A DNA stretch of 64,000 bases from Macrolepiota albuminosa. Its lineage: Eukaryota; Basidiomycota; Agaricomycetes; Agaricales; Agaricaceae. The notes under the pieces are model-generated. The model saw only the letters and a list, made by a program, of their open reading frames with translations. It made no database searches and was not told where the DNA came from. Below, piece after piece: positions 30,501-39,412 of the stretch. A program made the translations under genes and the position numbers. The stretch spans positions 4,820,947-4,884,946 of the forward strand of contig JAMWFC010000049.1 of NCBI GenBank assembly GCA_027475525.1, read 5' to 3'. Numbering within the stretch: position 1 is the first letter of the stretch; each line of letters opens with the position of its first letter.

Positions 30501-30651
30501 TGCCCTGCATGGTTTGAAGTGGCAGATAGCCACTGATCACCGGCTGCTGCGGCAGGTAGCCCGCCGCTGGTGGTTGCTGCTGCTGTGGGAAGCCCACAGC
30601 TGGTTGCGATTGTCCCCACTGGGGCACATTTTGGGTCAGCGGGGGAGCCAT
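27555..30651 (-). pseudogene. Element D ORF3 (third sense ORF, env position)
   Basis: A protein of about 1030 codons downstream of pol on the same strand. The N-terminal 180 residues are Gln/Pro/Gly-rich (QQQQPPAAGYLPQQP). A basic block (SKRARRQ, RMARERCNSNRRAKMERR) precedes a conserved region GRIPDALGV...IEHQNSFFGAGLASQFYW. A globular C-terminal domain has PFALDYLGSYALLYGRPG, MDRAMRIHWRSLFGFALVRA and ALRVLLHNQIPVSWADHAYT. TGA at 28762-28764 interrupts the frame once, and C cuts the final codons. Homologues lie in E (39747-42572) and F (54690-57509). No signal peptide or membrane segment is seen, so it is not an envelope gene. Function unknown. Upstream the frame is uncertain at a G8 run (30655-30662). 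Confidence 0.75.
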
Positions 30652-30859
30652 CTGCCCCCCCCTTCAGCCGACGGTAAGACTGACGGCGTACTCTCAAACT
30701 GCTGCTGCTGTAGCTGCTGCTGCTGCTGCTCACTAAGTCCACGGGCATGCTGTCCATGGTTGGGGAAAAAAGTGAAAAAGAAATTTTGCCTTTTAAGACG
30801 TGTTTCAGCCACAGCTGCTGACCAACTCAGCCAAGCCGCGATCGGCACTGCCGATCAAA
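30652..30859 (-). other. Spacer between pol and ORF3 of D
   Basis: About 208 bp. It contains a pyrimidine-rich stretch (minus strand, about 30795-30765) and an ATG in a good context (ACCATGGAC, ATG at 30757), then CAG-repeat coding for Gln or Ser depending on frame. The G8 run at 30655-30662 separates these frames from ORF3. It may be the true ORF3 start or the leader of a spliced mRNA. Confidence 0.4.
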
Positions 30860-33800
30860 TTAAGCGCCGGCACGCTTACTTAATTGATGTGGGTGCTTAA
30901 CGCCCTTCAACTCCAAATAACGGTCAAGTGCCGCTAGCTTGGAGCAATGGGAGTGTGGCTCCCATGTTGTGTCCCCCAGGGACCATCGTACTTCAAACTC
31001 GAGCATGTTACGCTCAGTCCACCGGTGCCCAATTATGCACTCGATGAACCATTCGTCATCGTCTCGAGCCCCAAAATCATAGGGGCCCGGGGTTGCCCTG
31101 TTAGGGAACAGCGCATCGTCAGATGCGCTGTAAGGTCGCAACAGCGACACATGAAACTTAGGAACGATGCGTCGTTCCTGTAATGCCAGAGGCAGCTCCA
31201 ACACGTAGTTGGAGGTACTTGGCTCTGCGTCTAGGACGCGGTATGGGCCTACCCATTTCGGGCAGAGTTTACTCGCCCGTCCCTTTGGGAGTTTCAGATT
31301 ACGCGTTGATAGGTAGACCAACGCTCCTACTGCTATTGGCGGGTCCGCTCGCCTACGGTGATTGGCGTTTTTCGCCTGGAAGACTCGCGCCTCTATGATG
31401 GCGTCATGCGCTGCCGCGATGTTCTCCAGGGCCTGCCTGGCGAACTCGACCACTCCACGGTGAGCCACCGTATCAGCACGAACTTCGTGCAGCATGGAGG
31501 GCAAGTACCCTCCGTTGAGTTCAAAGGGCGCATACCCTGTGGTATCCGAGATACTGGCGTTAATCGCGAACTTGGTGAGTGGACACCAGTCCACCCAGTC
31601 CCGTTGGTCAGGGCGAACAACCGCCCTCAAAATCTGACCTATACTGCGGTTAGCCCGCTCTGTCTGCCCATCCGTTTGAGGATGGAAGGACGTCGACATG
31701 AGGAGTCGCGCTCCTAGCAGTTTGTGGAGTTCTTTCCACCATTGAGACGTGAACTTCGAGTCACGATCGCTTACAATGGTGCTAGGCAGCCCATGCAGCC
31801 TAACGATCTCCCTCAGGTAGATCCACGACAGCTCCTTAGCCGTCAGCGTAGTTCGCACCGGTATGAGGTGCACCATGCTCGTCATGCGGCATATGACTAC
31901 CCAGAGGTAATTGAACCCTCTGGACTCGGGAAAGGGACCTACAAAGTCCATTCCGATTGAGTCCCAGGGTTTCACCGGCACAGGTAGCTGGTGTAGCTTC
32001 CCGGGAGGGGATCCAGGGGGCAACTTTGCCCTCTGACACGCTGCGCATGACGCGCAAAACTTAGTCACTTCTTGGGCCATACGTGGCCACCAATACCATC
32101 TCCGGATGTAGCCCAACGTCCGGGCGGCACCAAAGTGCCCCACCAGGGCATGGGCCTGATCCAAGACCCGCGTAACAAGGGTACGCGTACGGGGGAGGCA
32201 TACCACCGCCACCCCTTGACGGTTCTCTGTCGTGATGAGTCCACCAGGCTCATGCCTGAACTGAGGATGGTCGTCAGGATTGGCGATTATCTCGGCGAAG
32301 AGAGGATCATCGCCATAGTCCTGCACCACCTCCTGCCGGAAGTCGTCATTGACCAGGCTAGGAGGCTGGGATGAAGGCAATTTGCCTTCGAGCATCTCCG
32401 CAAGCGTAACGGGTACATCGTGGTGCTTGTGCTCCCTAGTGGACGCTGGATCCACGGCTTCATGCTCCTTGAGCAACTGGGCGGCCACGTCCCGTTCTTC
32501 ACGCTGCTCTCTGAGGCGAGTGCTTCGCCTCCATTCATCATCACGCATAGCGCGTACTTCCAGGACATGCTCCCTGAGCTCCTGGTATCGGTGGAGAGGT
32601 AAATCCTCTCCATCAGGGTCTATGCGGCAGTCTGCCTGCACATACTCATGAGGCTCGTGAGCCTCCCCGACTACATCACTCTCAAAGTAGCGCGACAAGC
32701 AGTCTGCCACTTTGTTGAGTTCACCTTTAACATAGGTGATGTCGAACTGGTATCTCGACATGTAGTCTATCCACCGTCGCTGGCGCGGCGACAAGTTCAC
32801 CTGAGTTTTAAAGAACTCAAGGGCCTTGTGGTCCGTTATGATGTGGATGGGGTATCCCATCAGCTTATCCTCCCACTTGAGGAGGGCCTCGAGTATGGCA
32901 AGAGTCTCCAGCTCGTGCACTGCATAGTTTTGCTGGGCCGTCGTAAACTTCTTCGACATGAACCCTGCTGGGCGGCACATCTGCCAGCTGCTTCCCTGGC
33001 CGTACATGGCTCCGACGCCTGTCTTGGACGCGTCGCAAATGAGCCATATTGGCTCGTCCCGTCTAGGGTCGATTGGTCGAATCACCGGAGTCTTCGTACA
33101 GATCCGTTTGACCATCTCGAAGCACCGCTGGTGCAATGGCCTCCAATTGAACGGTGATCCGTTCTGCGTCATGGCCATAAGTGGCCCAGTATAGGCTGTG
33201 ACATCGGGCAAGAAGCTCGATATGTAGTTGACAAGGCCAACGAATCGTTGGATGTCATTGTAGTTTCGGGGCGTGCGCCACTCCCGAATACGATCGAGCT
33301 TGTCCTGATCAGGGTGGATACCCCGCTCGTCTATGACATGCCCTAGGCAGTCTATACTCTGAGCGTAGAGCTCACATTTTTTCCACTTCAAGTACAACTT
33401 GTACTTGCGCAGTCGTTCAAATACGACTCTGAGGTGCTGTTCATGCTCCTCCATAGTATCCGAGTAGATGAATATGTCATCTAAGTAGACGTGCATGAAC
33501 CGTCCTATTACGTCTCGGAAGATAGAGGTCATTAGCCTCTGGAAAGTTGCTGGAGCATTGCAGTCTCTGATCTGCATTATATTGCTCGTGAATGTACCCA
33601 TGATCGACGCAAATACGGTCTTTGGAACGTCCTCGGTGCGAATGCGCACCTGCTCGTAGGCGTCAGTGAGGTCAATTTTCGAGCGATACTTTGCCCGAGC
33701 CACGTCTTCCCGGATCACCTCTTGATCTGGTAAAGGAGTTACATCCTTTATGGTATTGTCATTGCGCTGACGCGCATCAAGGGCTGTTTGAAGGGTTCCA

Positions 33801-34762
33801 TCCTTCTTCGGGATGCACAATAACGGTGCAGCTTGAGCGGTGGTGCATGGGGACCACCATTGGGCATTCAAATAGCGATTAGTCTTATCGCGTAGTTGCT
33901 CCTGGAGGGCGCGCGGACAGCGCGGCAAGTGGTACTTATACTGCTTGTTCTCGTCTATGAGATTAATCTCATGGTTCACCTCCCGCCACGGCGGGAGCTC
34001 CTCCTTGGTCCCATTGACCATGTCGGCAAATTCTTCTTGCCATTGCTGACGCAACCGAGGAATATCTTCCTCACGAAGGCTTGTCGCCTTCTGCTTCCCC
34101 TTCATACGCACCGGGGGAAGTAATTCCACCGTCTCTGAGGGTGGCCGAGGCGGCGGTGCATACTGCTCGCGCATTGCGAGCACCCGATTGACACTGTCAT
34201 CAGGTATATGTAGTCTCAGCGGAGCACCCGCTGCCGCTGTCTTATAAGCCACGAGGCTTCTTCCTTCACGTACAAGCGAGTACGCTATGGATACCTCGTC
34301 CGGGGCTGGCTGGCGATACGCTGGTTTGACGGTCATCCGTCTCTGGTGCGCATTTCGCGCACACGTGGCTGCCACCAGCTCGTTCCACTCTTGCGGCATT
34401 CGGGGGTCGTATGCCCAGTCGTACTCCGGTAGGGGAGCTGGTCGCTCCCATAGGGACCGTGTGTCCCCCTCTACTGAGGCTTCCGCCTCTCGGATGCTGT
34501 CTTTCAAGTCTTCCAACTTGACTCGTGAGGACGTAGGTGGGCATACATCCACTGAGTCCTCCCGTCGTCTCGCCTTTTGATGGCGTTTGTCCTGAGGCCT
34601 TGCGCCTCGAATCTCAGGAGCGATTATTCGCTCGTTGCTCCTCTTGGAGGCTTGATACTCCTCCTCGCTCATCATTACCACGTTGTGGTCTGCTCTCAGT
34701 CCAGGCATAGCCTGCACTTCCTCCTCCACATCCTCCACGGCCGGCACTCTGCGCCGGCCAAG
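30860..34762 (-). CDS. Element D Pol: RT, RNase H, integrase, chromodomain
   Basis: About 1300 codons in frame with gag-protease and entered after TGA 34763-34765. RT has KYRSKIDLTDAYEQVRI and VYLDDIFIYSD (about residue 420). RNase H has WLICDASKTGVGAMYG (about 570). The integrase has an HHCC finger (HALVGHFGAAR...CASCAACQRAK, about 865-900) and triad IGMDFVGPFPES, IVSDRDSKF and TDGQTERANRS. The C-terminal chromodomain-like segment is EWFIECIIGHR...LEFEVRWSLGDTTWEPHSH (about 1220-1265), ending HPHQLSKRAGA. All catalytic residues are intact, with no stop or frameshift. D therefore looks like a recently active copy and a plausible source of enzymes for E. Confidence 0.93.
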   Translation of the reverse strand, partial: LGRRRVPAVEDVEEEVQAMPGLRADHNVVMMSEEEYQASKRSNERIIAPEIRGARPQDKRHQKARRREDSVDVCPPTSSRVKLEDLKDSIREAEASVEGDTRSLWERPAPLPEYDWAYDPRMPQEWNELVAATCARNAHQRRMTVKPAYRQPAPDEVSIAYSLVREGRSLVAYKTAAAGAPLRLHIPDDSVNRVLAMREQYAPPPRPPSETVELLPPVRMKGKQKATSLREEDIPRLRQQWQEEFADMVNGTKEELPPWREVNHEINLIDENKQYKYHLPRCPRALQEQLRDKTNRYLNAQWWSPCTTAQAAPLLCIPKKDGTLQTALDARQRNDNTIKDVTPLPDQEVIREDVARAKYRSKIDLTDAYEQVRIRTEDVPKTVFASIMGTFTSNIMQIRDCNAPATFQRLMTSIFRDVIGRFMHVYLDDIFIYSDTMEEHEQHLRVVFERLRKYKLYLKWKKCELYAQSIDCLGHVIDERGIHPDQDKLDRIREWRTPRNYNDIQRFVGLVNYISSFLPDVTAYTGPLMAMTQNGSPFNWRPLHQRCFEMVKRICTKTPVIRPIDPRRDEPIWLICDASKTGVGAMYGQGSSWQMCRPAGFMSKKFTTAQQNYAVHELETLAILEALLKWEDKLMGYPIHIITDHKALEFFKTQVNLSPRQRRWIDYMSRYQFDITYVKGELNKVADCLSRYFESDVVGEAHEPHEYVQADCRIDPDGEDLPLHRYQELREHVLEVRAMRDDEWRRSTRLREQREERDVAAQLLKEHEAVDPASTREHKHHDVPVTLAEMLEGKLPSSQPPSLVNDDFRQEVVQDYGDDPLFAEIIANPDDHPQFRHEPGGLITTENRQGVAVVCLPRTRTLVTRVLDQAHALVGHFGAARTLGYIRRWYWWPRMAQEVTKFCASCAACQRAKLPPGSPPGKLHQLPVPVKPWDSIGMDFVGPFPESRGFNYLWVVICRMTSMVHLIPVRTTLTAKELSWIYLREIVRLHGLPSTIVSDRDSKFTSQWWKELHKLLGARLLMSTSFHPQTDGQTERANRSIGQILRAVVRPDQRDWVDWCPLTKFAINASISDTTGYAPFELNGGYLPSMLHEVRADTVAHRGVVEFARQALENIAAAHDAIIEARVFQAKNANHRRRADPPIAVGALVYLSTRNLKLPKGRASKLCPKWVGPYRVLDAEPSTSNYVLELPLALQERRIVPKFHVSLLRPYSASDDALFPNRATPGPYDFGARDDDEWFIECIIGHRWTERNMLEFEVRWSLGDTTWEPHSHCSKLAALDRYLELKGVKHPHQLSKRAGA

Positions 34763-34765
34763 TCA
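34760..34765 (-). promoter_or_regulatory. Candidate stop-readthrough site between gag-protease and pol of D
   Basis: The minus strand reads CCA TGA CTT GGC in one continuous frame. The codons after the stop (LGRRRVPAVEDVEEE) resemble those after the TGA in E (LDGRRRATVQEVEDE). UGA followed by CU is a known readthrough-prone context. Confidence 0.55.
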
Positions 34766-37700
34766 TGGAGAGTCCTTGCGTTTCTCCGTAGTGCGATGAC
34801 GTCGCAGACGATTATCAGTGTCGTCTGCTGTTGCTCGTTCGGCTGGGATCACTTTCCCATTCACTAGTACCTGACATTGGTCAAAGTCTAGTATGACTTT
34901 GTTACGCCGCATGAATGGCGTTCCCAGTATCATATCGTAGCGATCGAAGTTTGCTACATCCATGTATTCCCGGCTACGTGAGCCCGGCGTTTGGACATTC
35001 ACATTTGTCCCATACTGCACCATGGCTCGGCTCCCTACGGTGCCCAGCTGTAACGCCAATGGCGTATCCAACTCCTGCACGGATATTCCGTACACATGGG
35101 CGAACTGGGGTGTTATGCCCGATGTGGTACTCCCAGAGTCCCATAGGGTCCATGCCTTGTGGCCGTCTACGTCCACATACAAGACCAGGCACTCCTTGTC
35201 TGCTCGTTTCAATGTTGGGCGCTGCAAAGTGCCCTCTGCACGACGAAGGGTCACCTTCTTCATCCGAACTACGTTATTCCGTTTGGGATCATTTGTGGGC
35301 GGCCAATCCGTCATCACCGCTAGGCACTCAGAGTCGCTGTCGCGACTGTAATACTCATTGTCGTAGACGTCATCATATACGTCGACTGTGATGTACTCCT
35401 CCCCCTCCACGACCACACTCTTGGGCTCAGCGCCCGATGCCTCCTCTGGGGGCTCCTGGTCGTTTGTGGGGTGCTCCGCCTCAGACTCGGCAGATACGTC
35501 TCCATCACTCCCACTCGCGGCTGCAGTATGTGCAGCTCGAAGGTGGGCGCGGGGTGTATACCCCTTCCTCGGGGGTCCTGGCTTCGCAGGGCAGTTGGTA
35601 GCGTAGTGGCCTGGTTGGCCACACGCGAAACAAGTCCCCGACTGCCCCGGTGGGTTGGCCGGCTTGAAGTCTGGCCTTGGTTTAGGACGTTCGCCGTCCG
35701 GCGCCCGCTCTGGATGTGGGCGGTTCAGCCCTCGGTTCGCAGCAGGGGTTCTGCGTACAACAAACTGCGTGTTGCGGTCACGGTCCAAATCGGTCTTTTT
35801 GGCCAGGAAGGTCCCCACATGCTGACCCCGTGAAGGTGTCCCACCAGGCGGTAGTCGCCTGGGTCCCCCTTTGTGCCCACTCCGATGTTTGTAGTGGTTA
35901 GCAGTCTTCAGAGACTGCTCATACCGGATGGCATATGCCACAAATTCTTCCACATCATTGACTTCTGGGGACAATCCGTCCTCACGTATCAAATAGCGGC
36001 GCATATCCGCTGGAATGCCATCCAAGAACGTTTCGAGCATTGTATACCCGTCCGGGTATACTGCCATGTTCTGGGCATGGTCATTAAGGGTATCATAGAA
36101 CCCTTGTACTCCCAACTTCTCGGTGTACTTGGCGGACTGGAAGTCCCGCCTTGCATCCTGGAGCGTTGAGGGGTGTACGAATCGATCGTACAGTCCTGTA
36201 AGGACTCCTTTAAACGTCCAGTCATATTGGACACGATTGACGTGCAGTACTGCCCGTCGAAACCAACCCATGGCCTCTCCGGCCAAGAACTCAGGCAGAA
36301 CGAAAATTCGTTCTCGTTCCATACGGTCACCTCCGTATAAGCACATGGCAAGATGGGTGCATACATCCATCGCCCAATCTTCCAGGTCGCTGAACTTGGA
36401 CGCGCCTGTATAGGTGCGAATGTGCCTACTGTCTGCTTTACGCAGCTTCACTCCGTCTGGTAACCATAAGGTTACGCCCAGGGCATCATTGACTACTCGA
36501 TGCAGGCGATCGTGCATGGCTTCACGATGCATTCGGATGGCTTCCCGCTGACCTGGGGATCTAGTCGCCAAATCAGCGGCATGGGGAAGTGACTTTCCCC
36601 GTCCACCTTGCAGAGGACGTCCCGAGCCTCCTCGACTGTGGGCATAATTGCCCTCGTCTCGAGGAATCGACCTAGGGCCGTCATCCCGGCCATTACCAGG
36701 GACATCACGTCTCGTGGCGCCATCTCGATCGAGGAAGTCTCCTCGATCATGATCGTTGCGCCGCCCTGGACCTGGAGAAGCTTGATTCTCCTGACCCTGC
36801 GTGACGAATTGACGACGCATCTCGTCAATGGGCTTAGTGCCCTCGAATACGATGCCCTGATTGTCTATAAAGGACTGTCCCTTAGTCCTGAGGTCGCCAT
36901 TGCGCATACGTTGGTACGTGACTCTGTCGCTCAACGTTTCGGCCATGGGCACACGTGGCATCACGGATGCCTCGCTTTCCACTTTGAGCACAGTGCTATC
37001 GTGCCCATCCGGACCTGACATATCTGTCCTACGGTCATGGTTACGCATGTGCAGGGGCTCCTCACGCCACCCTTGTCCTGCTGGAGTATAAAAAGTACTC
37101 ACCGGTCTTACTTTGGGCACTTCTTGCGCCCGTGCTAGTGCCTCCACTAGCTCGATTCCGACGTCTTGATTGCGTCGTGCCGAGCATTCCTCGGACGTGT
37201 GGCTCCAGGGGGTCGAGACCCCCGATTGCCGTGTGGCCTTACGCTGCACATACATTTGCAGCTCCATAGTGAGCACTCTCACCATCAAATCAGTATATTT
37301 CGTACTGAATACATTGGGCACTTCGTGCCCTTGTCGCCTAAGTGCTACTATATGTGCTGACGTGTAGCGCTTGAGTTGCACTTGGGTGGTGTATTTCATC
37401 ACCTCTGGGTGCAAGTCCCAGAACCCCCGCAAGCACATGGTGTACACAGTTTTCAGCTGCTGCTCCTCTGCTCCGGCATCATCGTCACTTGACAACTCAA
37501 TCACCTCCTCTGGAAGCTCTACAACCTCCGGAGCTTCCTCCACTGCTGGTGTGTGCAGGAATCGGTTTTCTGCATGGAATACTTCAGGCCTTGCAGCCTC
37601 CTCCAGTACCTCTTCTAAGCGGGCTTCCGCTACTTTAGAAGGCATTGGGCCCGCTGTGGACCACCTGGTCCCACTGCTCCGGCTCGCAGGAAGGGTTCTC

Positions 37701-38074
37701 CCAGTCTGTACTGACGACTCGGCGTCTCCTGGGGCGCCATAGGCGCCGGTTGACTGTCGGCCGTCCTGCGGGGGTCCTTTGGAAGCCAATCGGCTAGACC
37801 GTCGCGGTCCTCCTGGCAACTGCATAACTGGGGGCGTTAATCCCCCAGGCATCTTGTCTTGGAGGCGTTGCGGACCGTCCTGCTGTAAGCTTTCAGCTCT
37901 CCGGGCCTCGCTCTCATTCCCGGCTAGGTCGGTACTCTGACCTCGGTCTCGAGCCTTGGGTCTTACCTGACCCGCATTGGACGCTGACGTGTCCTGGGTG
38001 TCTGCTGGGTCTCCCCGTAGGTCGTGGGCATTTCGCCCGCCGTCAGTGGGCGCTGCAGATATGGGATTACTCAT
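34763..38074 (-). CDS. Element D Gag-protease
   Basis: 1103 residues from ATG 38074 (MSNPISAAPTDGG). A long disordered N-terminus precedes the capsid region (LRTYTGASKFSDLEDWAMDV-like; CTHLAMCLYGGDRMERERIF; QNMAVYPDGYTMLETFLDGI). The zinc knuckle is CFACGQPGHYATNCP (about 35585-35630), followed by an acidic linker. A retropepsin domain has WTLWDSGSTTSGITPQFAHV and DMILGTPFMRR. It ends KRKDSP, TGA. Placing protease before the stop means protease is made with Gag, and RT/integrase only by readthrough. Confidence 0.92.
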   Translation of the reverse strand: MSNPISAAPTDGGRNAHDLRGDPADTQDTSASNAGQVRPKARDRGQSTDLAGNESEARRAESLQQDGPQRLQDKMPGGLTPPVMQLPGGPRRSSRLASKGPPQDGRQSTGAYGAPGDAESSVQTGRTLPASRSSGTRWSTAGPMPSKVAEARLEEVLEEAARPEVFHAENRFLHTPAVEEAPEVVELPEEVIELSSDDDAGAEEQQLKTVYTMCLRGFWDLHPEVMKYTTQVQLKRYTSAHIVALRRQGHEVPNVFSTKYTDLMVRVLTMELQMYVQRKATRQSGVSTPWSHTSEECSARRNQDVGIELVEALARAQEVPKVRPVSTFYTPAGQGWREEPLHMRNHDRRTDMSGPDGHDSTVLKVESEASVMPRVPMAETLSDRVTYQRMRNGDLRTKGQSFIDNQGIVFEGTKPIDEMRRQFVTQGQENQASPGPGRRNDHDRGDFLDRDGATRRDVPGNGRDDGPRSIPRDEGNYAHSRGGSGRPLQGGRGKSLPHAADLATRSPGQREAIRMHREAMHDRLHRVVNDALGVTLWLPDGVKLRKADSRHIRTYTGASKFSDLEDWAMDVCTHLAMCLYGGDRMERERIFVLPEFLAGEAMGWFRRAVLHVNRVQYDWTFKGVLTGLYDRFVHPSTLQDARRDFQSAKYTEKLGVQGFYDTLNDHAQNMAVYPDGYTMLETFLDGIPADMRRYLIREDGLSPEVNDVEEFVAYAIRYEQSLKTANHYKHRSGHKGGPRRLPPGGTPSRGQHVGTFLAKKTDLDRDRNTQFVVRRTPAANRGLNRPHPERAPDGERPKPRPDFKPANPPGQSGTCFACGQPGHYATNCPAKPGPPRKGYTPRAHLRAAHTAAASGSDGDVSAESEAEHPTNDQEPPEEASGAEPKSVVVEGEEYITVDVYDDVYDNEYYSRDSDSECLAVMTDWPPTNDPKRNNVVRMKKVTLRRAEGTLQRPTLKRADKECLVLYVDVDGHKAWTLWDSGSTTSGITPQFAHVYGISVQELDTPLALQLGTVGSRAMVQYGTNVNVQTPGSRSREYMDVANFDRYDMILGTPFMRRNKVILDFDQCQVLVNGKVIPAERATADDTDNRLRRHRTTEKRKDSP

Positions 38075-38122
38075 TGATCCCCTGTTTGAAATTTGCACGG
38101 TGTGGCTGTGCAAGAAGCTCGA

Positions 38123-38276
38123 GAAGCTGATAGAGTTCTGTCAACGAACTCAACGACTGACGTCGGATGCTAGGCAATAGATCCTAGCTGGCGGATTCAG
38201 AAGCTGATAGAGTTCTGTCAACGAACTCAACGACTGACGTCGGATGCTAGGCAATAAATCCTAGCTGGCAGATTCA
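38123..38276. repeat. 77-bp tandem duplication in the D leader
   Basis: Two adjacent 77-bp copies (38123-38199, 38200-38276) in the untranslated leader between primer site and gag, differing at two positions. No coding consequence. E and F leaders show no such duplication. Confidence 0.8.
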
Positions 38277-38296
38277 AAAAAATGTAACGAAGTTAC
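38276..38296 (-). promoter_or_regulatory. T7 tract at the primer site and terminal LTR hairpin of D
   Basis: On the minus strand the 5' LTR ends GTAAC-TTC-GTTAC-A (a 5-bp stem) and is followed at once by exactly seven T. There is no TGG tRNA-type site and I found no complement inside the LTR. E (47241-47262) and F (53122-53144) have the same layout. Confidence 0.55.
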
Positions 38297-38518
38297 AAAG
38301 ATTGTGAGAGCTTAGGTTCACACTGCACAGAATCAGACCAGTCCGGTCTATTGACTATGTAGTATCAACACAAAAATAAGCTGCTTTGTAAGCAGCTGGT
38401 AAACTAATTTATATAATAATGTAAATTAATATTATATTATAATAAATATAATATAATAGTATCTACTGTAAGGTAAGTAAAGCTATGTGGACAACGCCAC
38501 ATAGCGGACTACGCTACA
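38283..38518 (-). repeat. 5' LTR of element D
   Basis: 236 bp, partner of 16472-16707, followed by the cgcac target duplicate at 38519-38523. Confidence 0.93.
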
Positions 38519-39060
38519 CGCACCCTCTTTCTCCCCACCCCCATCCCCACACTACCTCACATGCCACCCCCGTCCACCACATGCACCCCGCTTCCCTCCT
38601 CCCTCCTGACCTGACATCCGACATCTGCTACGTCTGCTGGCGTACCAGTGGACATTCATGCTTGTCCCCTTTCCCCTTCCCCCTCTTTCTCCCCACCCCC
38701 ATCCCTCTTTCCCCACCCTCCATGCTCTCTGAGATGCCACCCTATATAGCAGATGCTCACGCACCCTGTTTCCTTCTTTTCCACTCTGATGCCAGATGAT
38801 GCTGGGGGTTGCTGACGGATTCCTGTGGATGCCGACAGATACCAGCAGATATCCAGCAGATGCCAACAGATGCCAGTGGGTCATGACAGCTGCCAACAAA
38901 CTCCGACAGATGCCAGCTGATGGCTGCTGATGCCAATGCCCCTTTCAAGCCATGAAAACTCTTTTGGGAGGTATGCCACCCCCCTTCTACCTCAAAAAAT
39001 CCATACGGAAACCTGCAGAAACATAAGTGGGCATTCATTCATTGTGTTATCTGACCTTTA
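38519..39060. repeat. Low-complexity block with degenerate CAGATGCCA-type repeats
   Basis: The left part is C-rich (CCCCACCCCCATCCC). The right part (about 38800-38935) is a degenerate run of GCCRACAGATGCCAG-like units. No gene seen. Before D inserted, this block adjoined the sequence at 16430-16471, which carries related CTGCTGGCATGCCAGCAG. Confidence 0.5.
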
Positions 39061-39190
39061 AATCTATCTGTTAGTAATGGACCTATGGTGCAACAGTTAA
39101 ATGTGCGTTCCGTTGCTGGAGGCTTTCCCAAGGCCAGGGGTTCGATTCCTCTCTACAGACATACGGCAGGCAAGATGTGTTACCTTTTTC
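39061..39190 (+). ncRNA. Single tRNA-like Pol III unit
   Basis: GGACCTATGGTGCAACAG (A-box-like) is followed about 65 bp later by GGTTCGATTCC (B box, about 39140-39150) and by TTTTT at about 39185. The first bases resemble the 5' end of unit 2 in the array at 15840-16420 (GACCTGTGGTCCAATGG). It does not fold as a complete tRNA. A SINE copy is likely. Element E is inserted shortly after the T run. Confidence 0.45.
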
Positions 39191-39206
39191 TTTGGTCCAA
39201 CCAGCC

Positions 39207-39382
39207 TGTAACCGGAGTTACGGGTTAGAACTATCCTGTGTGTATCACACAAGTGCTAAATCAGACCGCAGTATCGGATTGACTAGTACTTAGAGTGAAA
39301 ACAAGATGTTATCTTACGTAATACTCTACTAAATGATTATAGCGTCGTTGACGCTGATGGTAATACGGCTGAGTCCGTTACA
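39207..39382 (-). repeat. 3' LTR of element E
   Basis: 176 bp with TGTAAC...GTTACA ends, identical by eye to 47248-47423. F LTRs are diverged members of the same family. Confidence 0.95.
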
Positions 39383-39412
39383 TACCCCCCAATGAGACCG
39401 AATGCTCAGTCT
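39383..39412 (-). promoter_or_regulatory. Polypurine tract and hairpin of E
   Basis: The minus strand reads ATTGGGGGGTA against the LTR, preceded by AGACTGA-GCAT-TCGGTCT (39395-39412), a 7-bp stem with one G-T pair. About 330 bp between this and ORF3 (39413-39746) hold no gene. Confidence 0.65.

Larger units (their letters stand above)
16472..38518 (-). mobile_element. Ty3/gypsy chromovirus D (interrupted by C)
   Basis: Minus-strand element with 236-bp LTRs at both ends differing at about 2 positions, and a perfect 5-bp target duplication cgcac (16467-16471 and 38519-38523). Its own sequence is about 11.3 kb without C. Order: 5' LTR, T7 tract at the primer site, 77-bp leader duplication, gag-protease, TGA, RT-RNase H-integrase-chromodomain, ORF3, hairpin and polypurine tract, 3' LTR. 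It looks young, with gag-pol open apart from the conserved TGA. ORF3 has one internal TGA and is cut by C. Confidence 0.93.

Noticed and set aside
27555..30651. ORF3 as a retroviral envelope gene
   Set aside because: No signal peptide, hydrophobic membrane segment or cleavage site. The protein is basic and Gln/Pro-rich with a soluble-looking C-terminal domain.
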